Below are positions 1-7,327 of a DNA stretch of 56,980 nt, one piece after another. The DNA is taken from the NCBI GenBank assembly GCA_028709785.1, contig JAQUTK010000024.1, positions 1-56,980 on the forward strand, given 5' to 3'. The notes under the pieces were generated by a model. That model was given only the letters and a program-made list of their open reading frames with translations. It searched no databases and was not told where the DNA came from. Positions within the stretch are counted from its first letter, which is position 1. Each line of letters begins with the position of its first letter. Origin of the DNA: Bacteroidales bacterium (GTDB lineage Bacteria; Bacteroidota; Bacteroidia; Bacteroidales; JAQUTK01). The position numbers were made by a program, and so were the translations under genes.

Positions 1-317
1 GTTTGCAAGTAACCGGCATCAATTATAGAGCAGACAAACATTTAATCAGCGATACAGATTCGCATTGCCATCTTACACGTGGTGAAGTGCGCAAACTTTG
101 TCGTTCCCCTTATACGAAAGAGGAGCGACTACAGTTGGCACTCGATTTCCTGAATGATCCTACTCATCCGTTCCTGCGATTAGATGATTATGCGACATTG
201 ACAGGATTGTCTAAACCGGTGGCTTCCAAAGAACTTATTGAGTTTAGAGAGAATACTGAGACTGGTATTACTACGGCAGGACGAGGTACTAGTAAGGTAT
301 ATCTCAAAAGAGTATAA
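1..317 (+). CDS. HU-like DNA-binding protein with winged-helix tail, 3' part only
   Basis: The reading frame is open to the left edge, so the N-terminus lies outside the window; the TTG at base 3 is probably an internal Leu codon. The visible start (LQVTGINYRADKHL) resembles the last beta strand of the HU/IHF-like domain of Bacteroidetes histone-like proteins, where a 'FQV...FRAD..L' pattern is typical. About 70 residues follow that fit a helix-turn-helix: a helical stretch LALDFLNDP, then 'YATLTGLSKPVASKELIEF' as the HTH, and a Gly-rich wing ending in KVYLKRV. Such HU-plus-wHTH proteins are common in Bacteroides and are thought to bind DNA; the function is not established. The assignment rests on recalled family patterns and only on the C-terminal third. 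Confidence 0.5.
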   Translation, partial: LQVTGINYRADKHLISDTDSHCHLTRGEVRKLCRSPYTKEERLQLALDFLNDPTHPFLRLDDYATLTGLSKPVASKELIEFRENTETGITTAGRGTSKVYLKRV

Positions 318-810
318 CTATTAAAGAAACAATACGTTAGTGTAAAATAGAAGAATAGTTCATGGATCCAAGATAATACAGTGAATCATGACCTTACAAA
401 AAGACCGGTCGTCCATATACGGTTCGGCGATTTCCCCAATCTCTGGGCTGTTTCGCAAAAGTATGAAAAGAGCCCTTTGAGCAAATAAAAATGTAAGCAA
501 ATTGTACCGAGCAAATGTAAAAAGAGGAGATTGACATGCCATACAGTATTCTGAGAACCATATCATGGTGCAGTGGTGTAGATAAAAAGTACTTTTTTAC
601 TGATTTCAAATTCTGAAAACGAAAAAACAACAGACTTGAAATATCGATCGTTACTTTACAATATACTAATGCTAGACTTTGGTGCAGTGTAACGGAATTA
701 AGTGGGTGCATTTTCTTGTGAGCTTGTGGACCCAAACAAAAGAAATAGAAGATACTTCATTACCAATGAAAAATTAATAGGATTAAGCAAGTCAGCCTCA
801 TTAAATTTTG

Positions 811-818
811 TATTTTTG
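811..818 (+). promoter_or_regulatory. possible -7 element upstream of hsdM
   Basis: TATTTTTG fits the Bacteroidetes -7 consensus TAnnTTTG and lies about 110 bases before hsdM. No TTTG at the usual distance upstream is seen, so support is weak. Confidence 0.25.
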
Positions 819-869
819 TATCTTTTTGAAAGTATCTTTCAGAAAGACAAATGACATGAATCAGAACAA

Positions 870-893
870 AAACAAGTGGCTTTTCACTTGTTT
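870..893. promoter_or_regulatory. stem-loop in the hsdM leader
   Basis: aaacaagtg and cacttgttt form a 9-bp perfect stem around the 6-base loop gctttt, 37 bases before the hsdM start codon. It lies between the candidate promoter and the gene and could be an operator or a leader hairpin; no U-run follows directly, so it is not a classic terminator. Confidence 0.4.
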
Positions 894-930
894 AAACATT
901 CAATAATATCGCAAAAATACAAACTAAATA

Positions 931-3393
931 ATGGCAATCAAGAAATCCGAATTATATAGCATGCTTTGGAAAAGCTGCGACGAACTGCGTGGAGGGATGG
1001 ACGCCAGCCAATACAAGGACTATGTATTGGTGGTGCTTTTCGTCAAATACGTGAGTGATAAGTTTAAAAATAACCCCGACTCAATAATTGAAATTCCCGA
1101 AGGCTGTAGTTTTGACGATTTTGTAAACCTCAAAGGAAATCCTCATATCGGCGAGCAAATCAATAAAAAGATGGCCGCATTGGCAGAAGCCAATGATTTA
1201 GTGAATGTAATTAATGTAGCTGACTTTTGCGACGAACAGAAACTCGGAAAAGGTAAAGATTTAGTGGATACGGTCAGTAATCTCATAGGTGTATTTCAAT
1301 CTTCAGGTCTTGATTTTGGAAAGAATCGTGCGGCAGATGATGATCTGATGGGTGATGCTTATGAATACTTGATGAAGCACTTTGCAAGCGATAGTGGTAA
1401 GAGTAAAGGGCAATTTTATACTCCTGCAGAAGTAAGCCGGATTATGGCTAAAGTGATTGGTTTGGAGAAGGCAAAAAGCGTTGATACTACAATTTATGAT
1501 CCTGCGTGTGGTTCCGGTTCGCTATTGCTGCGCGCTTTAGCAGAAACGCCTCATGGAGAAACAGGCACGATTTATGGACAAGAAAAAGATGCAGCCACTG
1601 CTGGCTTGGCAAAAATGAACATGATTCTGCACGGTGTTGTTGACGCTGATATACGTCAGGGTGATACCATTAATGCGCCACTGCATAAAGAGCGAGACAA
1701 AGACACGTTGAAATCATTTGATTTTGTGGTGGCTAATCCTCCGTTCTCCACAAAATCATGGTTGAAGAGTGCCAAGGAAGAAGATATTTATGGTCGATGG
1801 AATTCCACCATCGGTGTTCCGCCCGAGAAAAATGGAGACTACGCTTTTTTGCTCCACATCATTCGTTCCATGAACCGCACCGGACAAGGTGCTTGTATTC
1901 TTCCTCATGGGGTTCTGTTTCGAGGAAATGGCGAGTCAGTCATCCGTAAATATATTCTGAGTCGCGGCTATATCAAAGGAATCATAGGTTTACCTCCCAA
2001 TCTCTTTTTTGGGACAGGTATCCCTGCCTGTATCATTGTTCTTGATAAATTAGAAGCAGCCGATCGAAAAGGTGTTTTTATGATCGATGCTAAAGCAGGT
2101 TTTGTCAAAGACGGTCCCAAAAACCGGCTTCGAGAGCAGGATATTCGCCGTATAACTGAAGTGTGGGCAGCTCAAAAAACAGTACCAAACTATGCCCGCT
2201 TCGTGGAAATGGACGAAATAGTCCGCCACGACTATAACCTGAATATCCCCCGCTATATAGAATCCATTGATACGGAGATCTTACAGGATATTGATGCCCA
2301 TTTGAAAGGCGGACTCCCCATACACGATGTAGATCAGTTGGAAAAATACTGGTCCGCTTGTCCCGCTTTGCGCGAAGCGTTATTTATGCCACATCCAACC
2401 AGAAAGAGCTATCTGGCACTTCGTTGTGCTAAACAAGATATACGTGCGACCGTAAAAGAGAATGTGAGCTTTATCGCGCAGGAAAACCAATACAAGGAGC
2501 ATTTCATTCAGTGGTGCAGCTTAGTTTCTTCTACACTTTACAATCTGACTATTGGAATTAAGCCCAAACAGTTAATTCAACAATTGGGAGATACTATTCT
2601 TGCCGGATTTAACAATGATGCTTTTCTGGTTGAAGTCTATGATGTGTACGAACAGTTACTCAACTATTGGAACGAAACGATGCAAGACGATTGCTACTTG
2701 ATTGCAGTTGATGGTTGGAAAGCAGAGCTTTACACCCCGCAACCGGTAGCCAAAAAGAGAAAAGACGGTACAATCAAAGCAGTAAAAGAGAAAAAGGCAG
2801 CTACGCCTGAAGATATAGTGTGCGACCTGCTGCCTGTTTCTGTTGTCATCAATAACTATTTTAGTGAATTAAAAACGCTAATACAAACTGCTGAAGAAGG
2901 AATTGCCGAAAAAGAGGCTCAATTGAACGAGTTGCAGGAAGAAGAAGCAGATAATTACCTTGATCCTACTAATTTTGCCAATGATACGATCAATGATGGC
3001 AATGTGAAGAAACGGATCAGAGAGCTAAAAAGAAAAGCTAGTACCAATGAAGAAGTAAATGTATTGGAACAATATCTCAAGCTGAGAGAAGATATCGCTG
3101 ATGGCAAACGGATACAAAAAGTGCTGAAATATGAATTGCTTAACAAGTTGGTGATAAAATACGCTCAATTGACTGAAGACGAAATTAAAGAGTTGGTTAT
3201 TGAGAAGAAGTGGTTTGCCACGCTGGGCATGCATTTGGAAAGCGAAATGCAACGAATCAGTCAAACCCTCACCGCTAGCATTTCTGACTTGGCTGAGCGT
3301 TACGAACAAACACTTCCGGCAATTGACGAAGAATTAGCTGTTTTAGAACAAAAAGTAAAGAATCATCTTGCTGCCATGGGTTTTAATTATTAA
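931..3393 (+). CDS. hsdM: type I restriction-modification system, methyltransferase subunit HsdM (long form)
   Basis: N6-adenine DNA methyltransferase subunit; with HsdS it methylates the host recognition sites and with HsdR forms the restriction complex. The N-terminal helical HsdM domain begins at once (MAIKKSELYSMLWKSCDELR). SAM-binding motif I is DPACGSG at residues 190-196 and the catalytic motif IV is NPPF at 269-272. At 820 residues it is much longer than the roughly 500 of classical HsdM: after about residue 480 there is a helical extension including a Lys-rich linker (about 610-625) and heptad-like coiled-coil stretches (about 645-680 and 690-720). First gene of a tight operon; a DUF1016 gene follows 12 bases after its stop codon. 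The ATG at 931 fits the family start. Confidence 0.93.
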   Translation: MAIKKSELYSMLWKSCDELRGGMDASQYKDYVLVVLFVKYVSDKFKNNPDSIIEIPEGCSFDDFVNLKGNPHIGEQINKKMAALAEANDLVNVINVADFCDEQKLGKGKDLVDTVSNLIGVFQSSGLDFGKNRAADDDLMGDAYEYLMKHFASDSGKSKGQFYTPAEVSRIMAKVIGLEKAKSVDTTIYDPACGSGSLLLRALAETPHGETGTIYGQEKDAATAGLAKMNMILHGVVDADIRQGDTINAPLHKERDKDTLKSFDFVVANPPFSTKSWLKSAKEEDIYGRWNSTIGVPPEKNGDYAFLLHIIRSMNRTGQGACILPHGVLFRGNGESVIRKYILSRGYIKGIIGLPPNLFFGTGIPACIIVLDKLEAADRKGVFMIDAKAGFVKDGPKNRLREQDIRRITEVWAAQKTVPNYARFVEMDEIVRHDYNLNIPRYIESIDTEILQDIDAHLKGGLPIHDVDQLEKYWSACPALREALFMPHPTRKSYLALRCAKQDIRATVKENVSFIAQENQYKEHFIQWCSLVSSTLYNLTIGIKPKQLIQQLGDTILAGFNNDAFLVEVYDVYEQLLNYWNETMQDDCYLIAVDGWKAELYTPQPVAKKRKDGTIKAVKEKKAATPEDIVCDLLPVSVVINNYFSELKTLIQTAEEGIAEKEAQLNELQEEEADNYLDPTNFANDTINDGNVKKRIRELKRKASTNEEVNVLEQYLKLREDIADGKRIQKVLKYELLNKLVIKYAQLTEDEIKELVIEKKWFATLGMHLESEMQRISQTLTASISDLAERYEQTLPAIDEELAVLEQKVKNHLAAMGFNY

Positions 3394-3405
3394 AAGGAAT
3401 TTACA

Positions 3406-4506
3406 ATGGAAAACGATCATACAAAAAAAGTAATTGTCAATTCTTTGGATTTTTCACCCGAAGCCTATCAATCTTGGGTAAGCGATATTTATACAACCAT
3501 TGAAACAGCTAGGTTACAAACTTCGCTGAAAGTAAATGCAGACCTATTGCAGCTTTATTATACAATAGGGAAAGAGATTTTGAAGAAGCAAGAATCACAA
3601 GGCTGGGGTGCACAGATTGTTGATCTTCTTTCAGCTGATTTACAAAAACGTTATAAAGGAGAAAGTGGTTATTCTGTTCGTAACCTTAAATATATGAGGC
3701 AGTTTGCTCTTGAATATCCCGATTACCCAATTGTGCAAGTGCCACTTGCACAATTAGAAAATGCGGAAAATGAATCATTTGTGCAAGTGCCACTTGCACA
3801 AATACCTTGGTATCACCACATATCGTTGATTAGCAAGGTAAAGGATATAAAAGAAAGAGCCTTTTACATTTTAAAAACTGCCGAAAACTTCTGGAGTCGC
3901 GATATTATGTTATTGCAAGTGGAAAATGATTTGTATAACAATCAAGGCAAGGCAATCAATAATTTTAAAACCACATTGCCTGATAATCATTCCGATTTGG
4001 CTCGCGATATCTTTAAGGACCCATATAAGTTTGGGTTCCTTGCTATTGAAGAAAAAGTGAATGAGCGAATGGTTGAAGAGAAATTGATTCAGAAAATCAC
4101 CGATTTCTTACTCGAAATGGGAAAGGGCTTTGCTTTTGTGGGCCATCAATATCACCTCGAAGTGGAGGACGATGATTATTATGTGGACATTTTGATGTAT
4201 CACTTAAGACTCCATTGCTATGTAGCAATAGAATTGAAAGCGGTGGAGTTTATCCCTGAGTTTATCAGCAAACTGAATTTTTATGTCTCAGCAATCGACG
4301 ATCAAGTGAGAGCACCTGAAGATAATCCTACCATTGGCCTTTTGCTCTGTACAGACAAGAAAACAAAGAAAGTGGAGTATAGCCTGCGTGGCAACCAACA
4401 ACCCTTGGGCGTAGCTTCCTACAAAACCAATAAATCGTTAGAAGAACGCATAAAATCTGTCCTTCCTACCGAAGAAGAAATAAAAGCTAAATTGGAGGAA
4501 TTATAG
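3406..4506 (+). CDS. DUF1016 / PDDEXK nuclease family protein (YhcG-like)
   Basis: The first part (residues about 15-115, containing 'YYTIGKEILKKQ' and 'GYSVRNLKYMRQF') is the DUF1016 N-terminal helical domain; the C-terminal half is a predicted PD-(D/E)xK nuclease with D261 and the E276-L-K278 triplet. YhcG-like proteins are frequent passengers in type I restriction operons and mobile regions; their exact role is unsettled, with DNA processing or defence suggested. Unusual: between the two domains the protein carries two copies of VQVPLAQ, 16 residues apart, each encoded by a near-perfect DNA palindrome (3729-3755 and 3777-3803). The second copy runs into the conserved 'QIPWYHH' motif. Start ATG 3406 is preceded by an A/G-rich stretch; hsdS starts 2 bases after the stop. 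Confidence 0.85.
   Translation: MENDHTKKVIVNSLDFSPEAYQSWVSDIYTTIETARLQTSLKVNADLLQLYYTIGKEILKKQESQGWGAQIVDLLSADLQKRYKGESGYSVRNLKYMRQFALEYPDYPIVQVPLAQLENAENESFVQVPLAQIPWYHHISLISKVKDIKERAFYILKTAENFWSRDIMLLQVENDLYNNQGKAINNFKTTLPDNHSDLARDIFKDPYKFGFLAIEEKVNERMVEEKLIQKITDFLLEMGKGFAFVGHQYHLEVEDDDYYVDILMYHLRLHCYVAIELKAVEFIPEFISKLNFYVSAIDDQVRAPEDNPTIGLLLCTDKKTKKVEYSLRGNQQPLGVASYKTNKSLEERIKSVLPTEEEIKAKLEEL
3729..3803. repeat. two in-frame 27-base palindromes inside the DUF1016 gene
   Basis: The half-site ttgtgcaagtg is followed by one base and its exact reverse complement cacttgcacaa; with flanking A/T pairs each palindrome is 27 bases, 3729-3755 and 3777-3803. The 23-base cores are identical and start 48 bases (16 codons) apart, so each gives the peptide VQVPLAQ in frame. 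Confidence 0.9.
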
Positions 4507-4508
4507 AA

Positions 4509-5741
4509 ATGGAACAACTTAAACAAGGATATAAACAAACCGATATTGGCGTTATTCCAGAAGATTGGGAGGTGAAAGAGCTGGGTAAAATATCTTTAAA
4601 TATGGGGTATGGTGTAGGGGCAACTGCCGTAAATTATGATGGAACGAATAAGTATATTAGAATAACTGATATTGATGATGAAACTCATAGCTTTATTCCC
4701 TCTCCTATAATGTCACCATCATTTTTTACTGACTCAAATCTCGCAAATGATGGAGATATTTTATTTGCACGAACTGGGGCTAGTGTTGGTAAATCATATA
4801 TCTACAATAGAAATGATGGAAGATTAATTATTGCAGGATTCTTGATCAGATTGAATATCTATGATGCTCATCCAAAATATGTATTCTTCAGTACCTTGAC
4901 TAAAAGATATAAAGAGTGGGTATTGTCCGAGTCGGTACGATCTGGACAACCTGGGTTAAATCTAGAACAATATAAGTCCTTTCAAATTCCGATTCCGAAA
5001 AAGACGAATGAGCAAATTGCTATAGCCACTGCTTTAAGTGATGTAGATGCCTTAATTGCTGCCTCGGATAAGAAAATAACCAAGAAACAGCAGATAAAAC
5101 AAGGAGCAATGCAACAACTGCTCACCGGTAAAAAACGTTTACCAGGCTTTAATGGAAAGTGGGTGGAGAAAAAAATAGAAGAAATATCGAATACATCTTC
5201 AGGAGGAACTCCTTATCGTAATAATAAAGATTATTATAAAGGTAGTATACCATGGGTTACAACAAGTGAATTGAATGATGGATTTGTTAAACAAACAAAT
5301 GAGAACATCACGGAGGATGCATTGAGGAATTCTTCAGCAAAAATATTCCCCGAAGGAACTGTTTTAATGGCAATGTATGGAGCAACTATCGGAAAGTTGG
5401 GGATTTTAGCCATGCCTGCTGCGACTAATCAAGCTTCTTGTGCTTTCTTATGTAAAGAAGATGAGATAGATTATAAATATTTATTTTATAAGTTACTATT
5501 TATAAGGAATGAATTGGTTGCCTTAGGATGTGGTGCAGGGCAGCCAAATATTAGTCAATCTATTATTAAAGTGTTATATTTATTACTTCCACCAACAAAA
5601 TCCGAGCAAACAGCAATTGCCCAGATACTCACTGATATGGACGATGAAATAACTCAATTGGAGGCTGAACGAAATAAATACAAGCAAATTAAATCAGGAA
5701 TGATGCAGCAATTACTTACCGGAAATATAAGAATAATCTAA
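4509..5741 (+). CDS. hsdS: type I restriction-modification system, specificity subunit HsdS
   Basis: DNA-recognition subunit that fixes the target sequence of both methylation and cleavage. Two target recognition domains are seen: TRD1 about residues 15-180 and TRD2 about 215-380. Each is followed by a conserved helical repeat: 'QIAIATALSDVDALI..QQLLTGKKRLPGF' in the middle and 'QTAIAQILTDMDDEI..MMQQLLTGNIRII' at the end, the hallmark of HsdS pseudo-symmetry. The opening 'GYKQTDIGVIPEDWEVKELG' is typical. 410 residues is normal length. TRDs are usually the most exchanged part of such loci; the base composition of TRD1 and TRD2 is visibly more A/T-rich than the flanking helical regions, in line with exchange. 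The stop codon lies 5 bases before the next gene. Confidence 0.95.
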   Translation: MEQLKQGYKQTDIGVIPEDWEVKELGKISLNMGYGVGATAVNYDGTNKYIRITDIDDETHSFIPSPIMSPSFFTDSNLANDGDILFARTGASVGKSYIYNRNDGRLIIAGFLIRLNIYDAHPKYVFFSTLTKRYKEWVLSESVRSGQPGLNLEQYKSFQIPIPKKTNEQIAIATALSDVDALIAASDKKITKKQQIKQGAMQQLLTGKKRLPGFNGKWVEKKIEEISNTSSGGTPYRNNKDYYKGSIPWVTTSELNDGFVKQTNENITEDALRNSSAKIFPEGTVLMAMYGATIGKLGILAMPAATNQASCAFLCKEDEIDYKYLFYKLLFIRNELVALGCGAGQPNISQSIIKVLYLLLPPTKSEQTAIAQILTDMDDEITQLEAERNKYKQIKSGMMQQLLTGNIRII

Positions 5742-5746
5742 ACTAC

Positions 5747-7321
5747 ATGAAAAAGCTCTCTATCCCTTCAAATGAACAAAGTATTGAGGTCGAAAGTCAA
5801 CATTGTTTTGTAATCATTGGTGCTAATGGTAGCGGCAAAAGTAGACTTGGTGCATGGATTGAAAAGAAGAATATAAATGATGTTCATCGAATATCAGCAC
5901 AACGAGAAATTTCTATTCCTGATTATGTTCAGATGAAAAGTTCAGAACAGGCCTCAAACGAGCTTTTTTACGGAAACGAAAAAAATCAAAATAAAATCTT
6001 CAGATGGGGTCAGGAGGAATATACCAATAAATTAACTGCAGATTTTAACTCTGTTTTATCCTTGATATTTGCTGAAAAATCGAGACAAGATGCTGATTTT
6101 GTTATTCAGTGCAAGCAAAAAGAGCATGAAGGTATTCCTCATGATAATGTCCCAGTGATGGTTATAGATAAGATTCTTGCTATATGGGATTCTGTCTTTC
6201 CACATAGGAGAATTATTTTTTCAGATGCAAAGGTAGTAGCCTCTGTTGATGGAAATGTAGATTATAATGGGAAAGAAATGTCTGATGGAGAAAGAGTTGC
6301 TATATATTTAATAGGACAATGTTTGGTAGCTAGATCTGGTATTACACTAATAATAGACGAACCAGAAATCCATCTGCACAAATCCATAATGAATAAATTG
6401 TGGAATAAGATTGAAGAGTATTGCGAAGACAAAACGATTGTTTATATTACTCATGATTTAGATTTTGCTTCTTCGAGAAAGGATTCCACAAAGATTTGGG
6501 TTAAGAGCTATAACGATAATAACTGGGAGTTAACCGTTCTTGAAGATAATGAAGATATCCCAGATAATTTGATGTTTGAAGTCTTAGGAAGCAGGAAAAA
6601 TGTTCTTTTTGTTGAAGGTGAAAAGAGTAGTTATGATTTTCAAATATACAGTCATGTTTATAGTGATTATTACATTATTCCAAGAAAGAACTGTCGTGCA
6701 GTTATTGAATCAACTAAGGCGTTTAACAATATAAAGCAAATTCATAATCTTGATATCAAAGGAATCATTGATAGAGATTACATGACTGACGCTGAAGTTC
6801 AAACATACAAAGAACAAAATATCTATTCCTTAGAAGTGGCAGAAATTGAAAATATATACTGTGTTAATGGTTTGTTAAAAGTAGTTGCAGAACATTTGGC
6901 TCTTCCCGAAAAGATTATTCAGGATGTAAAAGACTTTCTATTTGATGAATTCAAAAAAGAGCTTGATAATCAACTAGCTTCCATGTGTGAACGGGAAATA
7001 AAGCATAAACTTAACTGCTACAGTAAGTCAGGTAACACAAAAGAATTGTTGAAGTCTAATTTGCAGAGTCTTGTATCTTCAATAAACATTGATGAGATTT
7101 ATAATTTTAATAAATCACGTTTGGATATTAAAATCGATGATCATGATTATGATTATGATCAATTACTTAAAGTCTATAATCGTAAGAGTTTACATAAAAA
7201 GATTTCGCACTTCTTTGGATTAAGAAGCGGTGAATATGCCGATCTTGTTTTGAGATTGCTTAAAACGGATAAAAAGAGTGAGATTATAGAAGAAGTGAAA
7301 AAATTCACCCCTCAAATATAA
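5747..7321 (+). CDS. AAA/ABC-type ATPase fused to DUF4435 (TOPRIM-like), PARIS-like defence protein
   Basis: 524 residues with two parts. Residues 1-275 form a compact SMC/AAA15-like ATPase: Walker A GANGSGKS 25-32, an ABC signature-like MSDGERVA near 178, Walker B LIIDEPEIHLH with D204-E205, and a switch His in ITHDLDF. From about 285 it matches DUF4435: 'VLFVEGEKS' with E290, 'GIIDRDYM' with D342 and D344, then the conserved 'LEVAEIENIYC'; E290 and D342/D344 look like the acidic metal site of a TOPRIM nuclease. In PARIS the same two modules are AriA (ATPase) and AriB (DUF4435 effector), and merged one-gene forms are known. Here the gene sits between hsdS and hsdR, 5 and 6 bases from its neighbours, so it is surely co-expressed with the restriction system. 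Other OLD-like/RloA-type ATPases are the alternative. Domain reading is firm; the PARIS assignment is inference. Confidence 0.8.
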   Translation: MKKLSIPSNEQSIEVESQHCFVIIGANGSGKSRLGAWIEKKNINDVHRISAQREISIPDYVQMKSSEQASNELFYGNEKNQNKIFRWGQEEYTNKLTADFNSVLSLIFAEKSRQDADFVIQCKQKEHEGIPHDNVPVMVIDKILAIWDSVFPHRRIIFSDAKVVASVDGNVDYNGKEMSDGERVAIYLIGQCLVARSGITLIIDEPEIHLHKSIMNKLWNKIEEYCEDKTIVYITHDLDFASSRKDSTKIWVKSYNDNNWELTVLEDNEDIPDNLMFEVLGSRKNVLFVEGEKSSYDFQIYSHVYSDYYIIPRKNCRAVIESTKAFNNIKQIHNLDIKGIIDRDYMTDAEVQTYKEQNIYSLEVAEIENIYCVNGLLKVVAEHLALPEKIIQDVKDFLFDEFKKELDNQLASMCEREIKHKLNCYSKSGNTKELLKSNLQSLVSSINIDEIYNFNKSRLDIKIDDHDYDYDQLLKVYNRKSLHKKISHFFGLRSGEYADLVLRLLKTDKKSEIIEEVKKFTPQI

Positions 7322-7327
7322 ATCATC

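Larger units (their letters stand above)
318..930. other. 613-base gap before the restriction operon
   Basis: No convincing gene. Minus-strand open frames here are low-complexity in composition and lack family features. The motif ggtgcagtg occurs twice (near 569 and 682). A block near 445 starting gggctgtttcgcaaaag looks like the terminal repeat of some Bacteroides insertion sequences, and gggct/agccc pair at 445-449 and 471-475, but no transposase or second end is visible. The right end carries a possible promoter element (811-818) and a strong stem-loop (870-893). Confidence 0.4.

Noticed and set aside
445..475. gggctgtttcgcaaaag as an insertion-sequence end
   Set aside because: Resembles terminal repeats of some Bacteroides elements, but no transposase, second end or target duplication can be seen.
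394..735. 113-codon minus-strand open frame in the left gap
   Set aside because: Hydrophobic and aromatic-rich run without domain features, overlapped by another frame; likely chance.
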